The position numbers and the translations under genes are program-made. From NCBI RefSeq assembly GCF_039535115.1, contig NZ_BAAAWO010000001.1, positions 4,278,001-4,342,000 of the forward strand: a stretch of DNA of 64,000 nucleotides. The letters run 5' to 3'. This document shows, one piece after another, positions 17,095 through 25,605 of the stretch. How positions within the stretch are numbered: position 1 is the first letter of the stretch; every line of letters starts with the position of its first letter. The notes under the pieces are model-generated. The model had not been told where the DNA came from. It made no database searches and worked only from the letters and a program-made list of their open reading frames with translations. This DNA comes from Paeniglutamicibacter sulfureus (GTDB lineage Bacteria; Actinomycetota; Actinomycetes; Actinomycetales; Micrococcaceae).

Positions 17095-18098
17095 AAACCC
17101 TCACCTTCTCACAGGCCCTGAACACCTCCTTGCGTTCGGCCATGGAACACGATTCCAAGGTCGTGCTCATGGGCGAGGACATCGGCAAGCTCGGCGGCGT
17201 CTTCCGCATCACCGACGGACTGCAAAAAGACTTCGGCCAGCACCGTGTCATCGACACACCGCTGGCCGAATCCGGCATCGTCGGCACCGCCATCGGCCTG
17301 GCATTCCGCGGCTACCGCCCGGTGGTGGAAATCCAATTCGACGGCTTCGTCTACCCGGCCTTCGACCAGATCGTCTCCCAGCTGGCCAAGATGCATTTCC
17401 GTTCCCGCGGCAACGTCAAGCTGCCGGTGACCATCCGCATCCCCTTCGGCGGCGGCATCGGCTCCCCGGAGCACCACTCCGAATCGCCCGAGGCCTACTT
17501 CGCCCACACCGCCGGTCTGCGGGTGGTCTCGCCGTCGAACCCGCAGGACGCCTACACCATGCTCCAGCAGGCGATCGCCGACGACGACCCGGTGATCTTC
17601 CTCGAGCCCAAGCGGCGTTACCACGTGCGCGGGGAGGTTGACACGGACCTGGTGCCGGATCCCGGCTCGCTCTACAACGCGCAGGTGGTGCGCGAGGGCG
17701 CGGACCTGACGCTGATTGCCTATGGTCCGCTGGTGAAAACCGCCATGGATGCCGCTGCAGCGGCACAAGACGAGGGAATCGACATCGAGGTCATCGACCT
17801 GCGCAGCATCGAACCGGTGGACTTCGTCACGCTTTCCGCATCCGTCCGCAAGACCGGCCGGGTGGTCATCGCCCATGAGGCCTCCAAGTTCGGCGGCATC
17901 GGCGCGGAGCTTGCCGCAAGCCTCACCGAGCGCTGCTTCGACCACCTGGACCACGCCCCGGTGCGGGTCACCGGATTCGACATCCCCTACCCGCCCTCGA
18001 AGCTGGAACACCACCATCTTCCGGATCTTGACCGGATCCTTGATGGGGTCGACAGGGCCATGCGACGCACCGGCGACCTGCTGGGAGAGGAAGGATGA
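17091..18098 (+). CDS. bkdB: Branched-chain 2-oxoacid dehydrogenase E1 beta subunit
   Basis: A 335-residue transketolase-like beta subunit. Features are LMGEDIGKLGGVFRIT, the PLAESGIVGTAIGLAFRG core, RIPFGGGIGSPEHHSES and the C-terminal transketolase domain VIDLRSIEPVD. It pairs with the alpha subunit to complete the ThDP site and binds the E2 core. It is linked by ATGA overlaps on both sides. Confidence 0.93.
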   Translation: MKTLTFSQALNTSLRSAMEHDSKVVLMGEDIGKLGGVFRITDGLQKDFGQHRVIDTPLAESGIVGTAIGLAFRGYRPVVEIQFDGFVYPAFDQIVSQLAKMHFRSRGNVKLPVTIRIPFGGGIGSPEHHSESPEAYFAHTAGLRVVSPSNPQDAYTMLQQAIADDDPVIFLEPKRRYHVRGEVDTDLVPDPGSLYNAQVVREGADLTLIAYGPLVKTAMDAAAAAQDEGIDIEVIDLRSIEPVDFVTLSASVRKTGRVVIAHEASKFGGIGAELAASLTERCFDHLDHAPVRVTGFDIPYPPSKLEHHHLPDLDRILDGVDRAMRRTGDLLGEEG

Positions 18099-19489
18099 AC
18101 ACCACCATGGAGAAACTCTTCAAGCTGCCCGATCTCGGTGAGGGCCTGACCGAATCCGAGATCCTCTCCTGGCGCGTTGCCGAGGGCGACACCGTGGAAC
18201 TGAACCAGGTCATCGCCGAGGTCGAGACCGCCAAGGCGATCGTGGAACTTCCCTCTCCGTTCAGCGGGGTCGTGAAAAAGGTCTATGAGCAGGTCGGCGC
18301 CGTCGTGGAGGTCGGCAACCCGCTCATTTCCTTCGACGTGCCCGACCATTCCGGCACTTCCGGGCGGGAAGCCCGGGACGGGGGAGATGAGCCGGCCAAA
18401 CGGCAGCCGACCCTGGTGGGATACGGAGCTGCCGTCGAAAACAGCGGGCATCCGACGCGCCGGGCCCGCAAGGCCCAGGCACCGCGGCAGGAACCGGCGC
18501 ACACAGCTCCGGCTTCCGCCGGCCGGGGTGCCGGCGGTTCATCCGAGGCGAAACCCGCTTCGCCGAATCCCGGGCTCCGGATGGTTGATGCCGGTGACGA
18601 GGTGCCGCGGGGGATCGGCCACCTGCGGGCCACCCCGCCGGTGCGCAAATACGCCCGGGACCACAACATCGACCTGGGCTCGCTCAAGGGCACCGGCACC
18701 AACGGGCTGATCACGCGCGAGGATGTCGTGCGTGCCTCCGAGGGCGTCGGCGTTGAGGCGGAACCGCAGCGCGAAACCGCCGGCACCCGGGGCGAAACAC
18801 GCACCCCCATCAAGGGCGTGCGCAAGGCCACCGCCGCCGCCATGGTGGCCAGCGCCTTCACCGCTCCCCACGTGACCGAATTCCTGAGCGTGGATGTCAC
18901 TGAGACCTTGGCGCTGCTGGAGCGGTTGCGCACCTCGCCGCGGCTTTCCGGCGTGAAGATCACGGTGACCACCCTGGTGGCCAAGGTGGTCGTCCTCGCG
19001 CTGGCCCGGCACCGCACGCTGAACTCGCACTGGGACGGGGAAAACAACGAAATTGTCGAGTTCGGCCACGTGAATCTCGGGATCGCCGCGGCGACCGATC
19101 GCGGGCTGATGGTTCCTGTCGTCCACGGCGCCCAGGGCATGGACCTTGCGGAGCTGGCACGCGAAATCGGGGAACTGACTTCCGCGGCGCGGGACGGACG
19201 GATCACCCCGGCCCAGCTCGGTGGAGGGACCTTCAGCATCAGCAATGTGGGTGTCTTCGGCGTGGATGGAGGCACCCCGATCCTGCCGCCGGGCCAGGCA
19301 GGAATCCTCGCCATGGGCCAGGTACGCAAGATGCCGTGGGAACACCGGGACGAGATTGCCCTGCGACACATCATGGTGCTCTCACTGTCCTTTGACCATC
19401 GCGTGGTCGACGGGGAGCAAGGCGCCAGGTTCCTAGCGGAAATCGGACGGGTCCTTGAAGACCCGTCGATGCTGATGGGTTTGTTGTAG
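18095..19489 (+). CDS. bkdC: Dihydrolipoamide acyltransferase (E2)
   Basis: A 464-residue E2 in standard order: one lipoyl domain (about 5-80) with lipoylated Lys47 in VETAKAIVE, a Pro/Ala/Arg-rich linker, a peripheral-subunit-binding domain (ATPPVRKYARDHNIDL, GLITREDV), a second linker, and the catalytic acyltransferase domain ending in FDHRVVDGEQGARFL with the HxxxDG active site. It transfers the acyl group to CoA. No E3 gene follows, so the complex must borrow lipoamide dehydrogenase encoded elsewhere. Confidence 0.94.
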   Translation: MNTTMEKLFKLPDLGEGLTESEILSWRVAEGDTVELNQVIAEVETAKAIVELPSPFSGVVKKVYEQVGAVVEVGNPLISFDVPDHSGTSGREARDGGDEPAKRQPTLVGYGAAVENSGHPTRRARKAQAPRQEPAHTAPASAGRGAGGSSEAKPASPNPGLRMVDAGDEVPRGIGHLRATPPVRKYARDHNIDLGSLKGTGTNGLITREDVVRASEGVGVEAEPQRETAGTRGETRTPIKGVRKATAAAMVASAFTAPHVTEFLSVDVTETLALLERLRTSPRLSGVKITVTTLVAKVVVLALARHRTLNSHWDGENNEIVEFGHVNLGIAAATDRGLMVPVVHGAQGMDLAELAREIGELTSAARDGRITPAQLGGGTFSISNVGVFGVDGGTPILPPGQAGILAMGQVRKMPWEHRDEIALRHIMVLSLSFDHRVVDGEQGARFLAEIGRVLEDPSMLMGLL

Positions 19490-19620
19490 GGGGGACTGGT
19501 CGATGTCAGGGTCCCCACAATGAATGAGGTGAAATGTCATCCAGTCATAAGTTGCAGAATCATTAAGATTCTGTTTCAGGGCAGTCGTTCATTAGTTGTT
19601 TCAGAGATTTATGAGTAGTC

Positions 19621-19645
19621 TCACATGTGAGTGATGAGACTCACC
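19621..19645. promoter_or_regulatory. Palindromic element upstream of peptide importer 1
   Basis: The 10-bp palindrome TCACATGTGA overlaps a wider GTCTCA...TGAGAC inverted repeat about 65-85 bases before the binding-protein gene. The 217-base gap is AT-richer than its surroundings and should contain the operon promoter; the palindrome is a possible operator. Confidence 0.35.
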
Positions 19646-19706
19646 CTGGTTTGGCGGTGCTTAAACAGGCACCCACGCCAACCAACAAACTCGTTGAGGA
19701 GAAAGA

Positions 19707-21350
19707 ATGCGTTACAACCGCACCTCGAAGGCCCTTGTGCTTTCCGCAGCCCTGGCCCTGACCCTGACCGCCTGTGGTGGCGGCGGCGGAGGAAACGAAG
19801 CCGACGAAACCACCGGCGGAGACCCGGCGAAGGTCATCACGGCAAACTCGACCGAACCGCAAAACGGTCTTTTGCCGGCCAACACCAATGAAGTCGGCGG
19901 CGGACGCGTGATGGATCTGCTCTTCACCGGGTTGGTCAGCTACGACATCGACGGCAAGCCGGTCAATGAGTTGGCGGAGTCCATCGAGACCACCGACGCC
20001 ATGAACTACACCATCAAGATCAAGTCCGGGCAGAAGTTCACCAACGGCGAGGCCGTTACGGCCAAGTCCTTCGTGGATGCCTGGAACTTCGGTGCAGCCG
20101 CCAAGAATGCCCAGCTGAACTCGTACTTCTTCGAGTCCATCAAGGGCTATGACGAGGTCAGTGCCGAGGGTGCCACCGCGGAGACCATGGAGGGCCTGAA
20201 GGTCGTCGACGACACCACCTTCACCGTCGAACTCAAGCGCGCCGAGTCCGACTTCCCGCTGCGCCTGGGCTACACCGCCTTCTACCCGCTGCCGGCCGCC
20301 GCATTCGAGGATCCCAAGGCTTTCGGCGAAAAGCCCGCAGGCAACGGCCCGTACAAGCTGGCCGAGGACGGCTGGAAGCACAACGTCCAGATCGACCTGG
20401 TTCCCAATGCCGACTACTCCGGTCCACGCACCGCAGCCAACGGCGGCGTGTCGTTCAAGATCTACAGCACCTTTGATGCTGCTTACCAGGACCTGTTGGC
20501 CAACAACCTGGACGTGCTGGACCAGATCCCACCGAGCGCCCTGCAGAACTACCAGGACGACCTCGGCGACCGCTGGGTCAACCAGGCCTACGCGGGCAAC
20601 GCGACCATGACGATCGCCAGCTACCTGCCAGAGTTCAAGGGCGAGGCTGGCCAGCTTCGCCGCCAGGCCATCTCCATGTCCATCAACCGCCAGGAGATCA
20701 TCGACAACATCTTCTTCGGTGGCAAGCAGGTCGCGAAGGACTTCACCTCCCCGGTGCTCGACGGCTACTCCGATGCCCTCCCTGGCAACGAAGTGCTGAC
20801 GTTCAACGCCGAGAAGGCCAAGGAACTGTGGGCCGAGGCCGAGAAGATCGATCCGTGGCCGGCCGACAAAACCTTCACCATCACCTCGAACATCGATGGA
20901 GCGGGCAACAAGGAATACATCGAGGCCATGGCCAACCAGATTTCCAACACCCTGGGAATCAAGGCCGAGCTGAACCCGATCCCGACGTTCAAGGAAATGC
21001 GTGAACTGGTGGTCTCCAAGGATCTCAAGGGCGCCTCGCGCGCCGGCTGGCAGGCTGACTACCCGTCGCTCTACAACTTCCTTGGCCCGCTGTACGGCAC
21101 CGGTGCCGGTTCCAACGACGGCGACTACTCAAGCAAGGAATTCGACCAGAAGCTGGCCGAGGGCCTTGCCGCCACCTCCGTGGAGGAAGGCAACAAGATC
21201 TTCAACGAGTCCCAGGAGATCCTGCTCAAGGATCTGCCTGTCATCCCGCTGTGGTACCAGGCGGTCCAAGGCGGATGGAGCGAAAGCGTCTCCGATGTGA
21301 AGTTCGGATGGAACGGTGTCCCGGTCTACAACGCCATCGTCGGCAAGTAG
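19707..21350 (+). CDS. Peptide/nickel-type ABC transporter substrate-binding lipoprotein, importer 1
   Basis: A 547-residue family 5 solute-binding protein. The lipoprotein signal (MRYNRTSKALVLSAALALTL then TACGG) has its lipidated cysteine near residue 23. The mature part has the SBP_bac_5 pattern: GRVMDLLFTGLVSYD, YTIKIKSGQKFTNGEAVTAK and the closing FGWNGVPVYNAIVGK. Such proteins bind oligopeptides or similar ligands outside the membrane. A ribosome site (GAGGAGAAAG) precedes ATG 19707. A hairpin terminator follows before the permeases, a usual way to keep binding protein in excess. Confidence 0.92.
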   Translation: MRYNRTSKALVLSAALALTLTACGGGGGGNEADETTGGDPAKVITANSTEPQNGLLPANTNEVGGGRVMDLLFTGLVSYDIDGKPVNELAESIETTDAMNYTIKIKSGQKFTNGEAVTAKSFVDAWNFGAAAKNAQLNSYFFESIKGYDEVSAEGATAETMEGLKVVDDTTFTVELKRAESDFPLRLGYTAFYPLPAAAFEDPKAFGEKPAGNGPYKLAEDGWKHNVQIDLVPNADYSGPRTAANGGVSFKIYSTFDAAYQDLLANNLDVLDQIPPSALQNYQDDLGDRWVNQAYAGNATMTIASYLPEFKGEAGQLRRQAISMSINRQEIIDNIFFGGKQVAKDFTSPVLDGYSDALPGNEVLTFNAEKAKELWAEAEKIDPWPADKTFTITSNIDGAGNKEYIEAMANQISNTLGIKAELNPIPTFKEMRELVVSKDLKGASRAGWQADYPSLYNFLGPLYGTGAGSNDGDYSSKEFDQKLAEGLAATSVEEGNKIFNESQEILLKDLPVIPLWYQAVQGGWSESVSDVKFGWNGVPVYNAIVGK

Positions 21351-21379
21351 CCCGTCCCGCTGCTGATCCACCACGTGAG

Positions 21380-21413
21380 AAAGGGGGACCCGCCCTAGGG
21401 TCCCCCTTCTTGC
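21380..21413 (+). terminator. Attenuating terminator between binding-protein and permease genes, importer 1
   Basis: AAGGGGGACCC pairs with GGGTCCCCCTT around a six-base loop, followed by CTTG. Partial read-through would give less permease than binding protein. Confidence 0.8.
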
Positions 21414-21515
21414 GTCAACCGGCAAAGCATCCCCGCCAGCCAACCTGAACTTCCTTACAAGGAGTAGTCCCTTGATCGATTCGATCACCCCCACAACACC
21501 CACGGTGGCAGTTCC

Positions 21516-22442
21516 ATGATCATGTTTACATTCAAGAGATTCCTGCAGTTGATCCCGGTATTCTTCGGGGCCACCCTGCTGGTGTATTTCTTGGTCTTTG
21601 CCACCCCCGGCGATCCCATCGCCGCACTGTCCGGCGGCAAGCCGATGAGCCCCGCGGTTGAATCCGCGCTGCGTGCCCAGTACAACCTAGACCAGCCGTT
21701 CTGGGTCCAGTATTTCCTGTACCTCAAGAACCTGGTGACCTTCGACCTGGGCCAGACCTTCTCCGGCCAGCCAGTGGCGGACGTCATTGCCCGGGCCATG
21801 CCCGTGACCGCGCGCCTGGCCGTGATGGCCCTGGCCATCGAGGCCTTCTTCGGCATCATCTTCGGCGTCATCGCCGGCCTGAAAAAGGGCAAGCTCTTCG
21901 ACTCCACGGTGCTGGTTGCCTCGCTGATCGTCATCGCCGTACCCACCTTCGTCCTGGGTTTCGTGCTGCAGTTTATCGTCGGAGTGAAGCTCGACTGGGC
22001 CAAACCGACCGTCGGTTCCACGGCTCCATGGGGTGACCTGATACTGCCAGCTACCGTCCTCGGGCTGGTTTCGCTGGCCTACGTGCTGCGACTGACCCGC
22101 ACGTCGATCATCGAGAACAAGCAGGCAGACTATGTGCGCACTGCAACCGCGAAGGGCCTGAGCCGCCGCCGCGTGATCATGGTCCACATTCTGCGCAACT
22201 CGCTGATTCCGGTGGTCACCTTCCTCGGTGCCGACCTCGGAACCCTCATGGGCGGCGCCATCGTCACCGAAGGCATCTTCAACGTCCCGGGGATCGGCAA
22301 TCTGGTGTACCAGGCCGTACTCAAGGGTGAAACCCCAACCGTCGTGGCAGTCGTCAGCGTCCTCGTAGTTGTTTTTGTTATCGCTAACCTCGTCGTTGAT
22401 TTGCTCTACGCGTGGCTTGACCCAAGGATCCGCCTTGTCTGA
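21516..22442 (+). CDS. ABC transporter permease, DppB type, importer 1
   Basis: A 308-residue permease with six membrane segments. The N-terminal LLVYFLVFATPGDP is typical of DppB/OppB, and the EAA loop is ADYVRTATAKGLSRRRVI. The C-terminal TEGIFNVPGIGNLVYQA and WLDPRIRLV are family-typical. It starts MIMFTFKRFLQLIPVFF; ATG 21522 is possible. The stop overlaps the TTG start of the next permease by eight bases. Confidence 0.92.
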   Translation: MIMFTFKRFLQLIPVFFGATLLVYFLVFATPGDPIAALSGGKPMSPAVESALRAQYNLDQPFWVQYFLYLKNLVTFDLGQTFSGQPVADVIARAMPVTARLAVMALAIEAFFGIIFGVIAGLKKGKLFDSTVLVASLIVIAVPTFVLGFVLQFIVGVKLDWAKPTVGSTAPWGDLILPATVLGLVSLAYVLRLTRTSIIENKQADYVRTATAKGLSRRRVIMVHILRNSLIPVVTFLGADLGTLMGGAIVTEGIFNVPGIGNLVYQAVLKGETPTVVAVVSVLVVVFVIANLVVDLLYAWLDPRIRLV

Positions 22443-23448
22443 GAATCCAACTCCCGAAATCATCGAACCGACCACGCAGGCTCCCCGCGTCCGCGCCGGA
22501 AAGATCTCCAGTCGCCACATCGAGCACTATGTGGCACCGCTGGAGGAAACCCCGCTGCAGTCCGTGGACAAGGTGGACGAAACCGCGCAGCCGTTGAGCA
22601 TGTGGGCCCAGGCCTGGCGCTCGTTGCGCACGCAGCCGCTGTTCATCATTTCCGCTCTGCTCATCCTCCTGGTGATTGCCGTGGCTGCCTTTCCCGGGCT
22701 GTTCACCAGCACCAGTCCAACAGCCTGCAGCCTCTCCTTTGCCCGCCAAGGGCCCTCGGCCGGGCACCCGCTGGGCTTCACGTTCCAAGGCTGCGACATC
22801 TATGCGCGCATCATGTACGGCGCCCAAGCCTCGGTGCTGGTCGGGTTGTTCACCACCATCGCGGTGGTCGTCTTTGGCGGCATCCTCGGCGCCCTGGCCG
22901 GCTACTATGGCGGCTGGCTCGACGCGGTACTGGCCCGACTGGCCGACATCTTCTTTGCCTTGCCGCTGATCCTTGGCGCCATCATCATCATGCAGCTGCC
23001 GGCATTCAGGGAGAACCGCAGCATCTGGACCGTCATCATCACCTTGGCGATCTTCGGCTGGCCGCAAATGGCCCGCATCACCCGCGGCGCTGTCATTGAG
23101 GCCAAGAGCTCGGACTACGTCATGGCCTCGCGCTCGTTGGGCCTGTCCAAGTTCAAGACCCTGGTCAAGCACGTGGTGCCTAACTCCCTGGCACCGGTCA
23201 TCGTGGTTTCGACCATCTCGCTGGGCATCTACATCGTCGCCGAGGCGACGCTGTCGTTCCTGGGCTTGGGGCTGCCGCCGAGCATCATGAGCTGGGGCAA
23301 TGACATCGCCTCCGCGCAGATCTCCGTGCGCAACAACCCGGAGATCCTCATGTGGCCGGCACTGGCCCTGTCCATCACGGTGTTGAGCTTCATCATGCTC
23401 GGTGACGCCGTGCGCGACGCACTCGATCCAAAGTCACGTAAGGGCTAG
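22435..23448 (+). CDS. ABC transporter permease, DppC type, importer 1
   Basis: A 337-residue permease with an unusually long hydrophilic N terminus (about 75 residues) before the first helix, then six membrane segments. The EAA loop is SSDYVMASRSLGLSKFKTL and the C terminus GDAVRDALDPKSR is family-typical. The start is taken as TTG 22435 (LSENPTPEI) since AAGGA lies six bases upstream and it overlaps the dppB-type stop; the frame before it is inside the previous gene. Confidence 0.88.
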   Translation: MSENPTPEIIEPTTQAPRVRAGKISSRHIEHYVAPLEETPLQSVDKVDETAQPLSMWAQAWRSLRTQPLFIISALLILLVIAVAAFPGLFTSTSPTACSLSFARQGPSAGHPLGFTFQGCDIYARIMYGAQASVLVGLFTTIAVVVFGGILGALAGYYGGWLDAVLARLADIFFALPLILGAIIIMQLPAFRENRSIWTVIITLAIFGWPQMARITRGAVIEAKSSDYVMASRSLGLSKFKTLVKHVVPNSLAPVIVVSTISLGIYIVAEATLSFLGLGLPPSIMSWGNDIASAQISVRNNPEILMWPALALSITVLSFIMLGDAVRDALDPKSRKG

Positions 23449-23452
23449 CACC

Positions 23453-25153
23453 ATGAGCGAATTATTGAAGAAACCCACTATGTTCGACTCGGTCCGGGAC
23501 GACCTTCCGCTGCTTGAAATCAGGGACCTGGCCATCACATTCACCACCCCCGAGGGGCCGGTCAACGCCGTGCGCAAGGCCCACCTGACGGTGATGCCGG
23601 GCGAGACCGTGGCCATCGTGGGGGAGTCCGGTTCCGGAAAGTCCACCACCGCGCTGTCGGCCATCGGCCTGCTGCCCGGCAACGGCAAGGTCACCGGCGG
23701 CCAGATCATTTTTGACGGCGAGGACATCACCCACGCCAACGAGAAGCGCATCATTGAGCTGCGCGGCAGTTCGATCGGCATGGTTCCCCAGGACCCCATG
23801 TCCAACCTGAACCCGGTGTGGAAGATCGGCTTCCAAGTCCAGGAAACCCTGAAGGCCAACGGCCTGGCCGGAAACAACTCCAAGGAACGCGTCGCCCAGG
23901 TACTCTCGGACGCAGGGCTGCCCGATGCGGCAAAGCGCGCCGGGCAGTACCCGCACGAGTTCTCCGGCGGCATGCGCCAGCGCGCACTGATTGCCATCGG
24001 CCTGGCCTGCCGCCCGCGGCTGCTGATTGCCGACGAACCAACCAGCGCCCTCGACGTGACGGTGCAGCAGCAGATCCTGGACCATTTGGACACCATGACC
24101 AGCGAGCTGGGCACGGCCGTGCTGCTGATCACCCACGACCTGGGTCTGGCGGCGGAGCGCGCCGAAAAGATCGTGGTGATGTACAAGGGGCAGGTCGTTG
24201 AATCAGGGCCGGCCCTGGAAATCCTGCGCAACCCGGTCCACCCCTACACCCAGCGCCTCGTTGCCGCGGCTCCGTCGCTGGCCTCCAAGCGGCTGCAATC
24301 ACAGCCGGCGGAGGTGGCCGAGGAAGTCAATGCGGTGGTCAAGGCCGAGCATGAGATGACAGACGACGACGTCCTGCAGATCAAGGACCTGACCAAGGTC
24401 TTCAAGATCCGCAAGGGACTGGGCCGCAGCGAGGACTTCACCGCTGTGGACAATGTGTCCTTCTCCGTCAAGCGCGGCACCACCACGGCGATCGTGGGGG
24501 AGTCCGGCTCGGGCAAGTCCACGGTGGCCCAGATGGTGCTGAGCCTGTTGAAGCCCACCTCCGGATCCATCAGCTTTGACGGCCAGGACATGACTGACCG
24601 GTCCGAACGCGACCTCTTCAAGTTCCGTCGACGGGTGCAGCCGATCTTCCAGGACCCCTATGGTTCCCTGGATCCGATGTACAGCATCTATCGAACCATT
24701 GAGGAGCCGCTGAGGATCCACGGAATCGGTGACGCCAAGTCCCGGCAGCAACGGGTCAAGGAACTGCTGGAACACGTATCGATGCCCTCGTCCACGATGC
24801 ACCGGTTCCCCAACGAGCTTTCCGGCGGGCAGCGACAGCGCATTGCCATCGCGCGCGCCCTGGCGTTGAACCCGGAAGTGATTATCTGCGACGAGGCCGT
24901 CTCGGCACTGGACGTGTTGGTGCAGGCGCAGATCCTGAACCTGTTGAACAAGCTGCAGGAGGAGCTGAACCTCACCTACTTGTTCATTACCCACGACCTG
25001 GCCGTGGTGCGGCAGATCGCCGACGATGTTTGCGTGATGCAGTACGGCAAGATCGTGGAGCACTCCACCACGGACGAGGTGTTCAACAACCCCCGGAGCG
25101 AGTACACCAGCAACCTGCTCCGCTCGATCCCGGGGTCCACCTTGAGCCTGTAG
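23453..25153 (+). CDS. Double ABC ATPase (DppD-DppF fusion), importer 1
   Basis: A 566-residue protein with two complete nucleotide-binding domains. Domain 1: Walker A GESGSGKST, Q loop, signature FSGGMRQRALIA, Walker B LLIADEPTSALD. Domain 2 (from about 300): GESGSGKST, signature LSGGQRQRIAIA, Walker B VIICDEAVSALD. An oligopeptide-transporter C-terminal segment (NPVHPYTQRLVAA, NPRSEYTSNLL) ends each. Domain 2 has Ala after Glu in Walker B where Pro is normal, which is common in DppF. It supplies both ATPases of the importer. The ATG is four bases after the previous stop. Confidence 0.93.
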   Translation: MSELLKKPTMFDSVRDDLPLLEIRDLAITFTTPEGPVNAVRKAHLTVMPGETVAIVGESGSGKSTTALSAIGLLPGNGKVTGGQIIFDGEDITHANEKRIIELRGSSIGMVPQDPMSNLNPVWKIGFQVQETLKANGLAGNNSKERVAQVLSDAGLPDAAKRAGQYPHEFSGGMRQRALIAIGLACRPRLLIADEPTSALDVTVQQQILDHLDTMTSELGTAVLLITHDLGLAAERAEKIVVMYKGQVVESGPALEILRNPVHPYTQRLVAAAPSLASKRLQSQPAEVAEEVNAVVKAEHEMTDDDVLQIKDLTKVFKIRKGLGRSEDFTAVDNVSFSVKRGTTTAIVGESGSGKSTVAQMVLSLLKPTSGSISFDGQDMTDRSERDLFKFRRRVQPIFQDPYGSLDPMYSIYRTIEEPLRIHGIGDAKSRQQRVKELLEHVSMPSSTMHRFPNELSGGQRQRIAIARALALNPEVIICDEAVSALDVLVQAQILNLLNKLQEELNLTYLFITHDLAVVRQIADDVCVMQYGKIVEHSTTDEVFNNPRSEYTSNLLRSIPGSTLSL

Positions 25154-25197
25154 TTGAGTGAGGAATTGCTGACAATTCGGCAGTAGGAGATGCGACG

Positions 25198-25229
25198 TGG
25201 AGGGGTGAACCGGAAGGTTCGCCCCTCCA
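25198..25229 (+). terminator. Terminator-like hairpin after importer 1
   Basis: TGGAGGGG and GAACC pair with GGTTC and CCCCTCCA around GGA, giving a stem of about 13 bp with a short T-rich tail (TTGACTT). Confidence 0.65.
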
Positions 25230-25605
25230 TTGACTTAACCCTGTCTGCCCCTGAAACAAGCCGCTCCGGATGGCGCGGAGCGCCATTCGCGGCCGTGTTT
25301 CCAAACTGTTATAAATCCGGGCGGACCACCGCCACCTACTTGCGGGTAGTAATTGGCAAACCTCAATGTGAAGTGAATCCTTGATTTTTCGCGGTTGTAG
25401 CGCCCGTCACATCGGAGTTCGGCGCTAAGCGCGGCACGAGCGGCCAAGTGGCGGCACGGATGGCAGGTAAATATGAAGGGGTGTTTTTATATCCATACGT
25501 TGAAATCGGGGCTATGGTTCTAAATTGTGGGGCATCGCACACTGCATGGACCGCATCCGGATTAAACCCCCGGCTTCATCTAGATCAAGCTAATTAGGAG
25601 GAGAA
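25230..25605 (+). other. Intergenic region upstream of importer 2
   Basis: About 375 bases with no convincing gene. It is clearly AT-richer than the flanking genes (for example 25310-25400 and 25470-25540) and should hold the promoter of importer 2; TTGAAA near 25500 followed by TAAATT is a candidate -35/-10 pair with a short 15-base spacer. A ribosome site AGGAGGAG precedes ATG 25606. Confidence 0.4.
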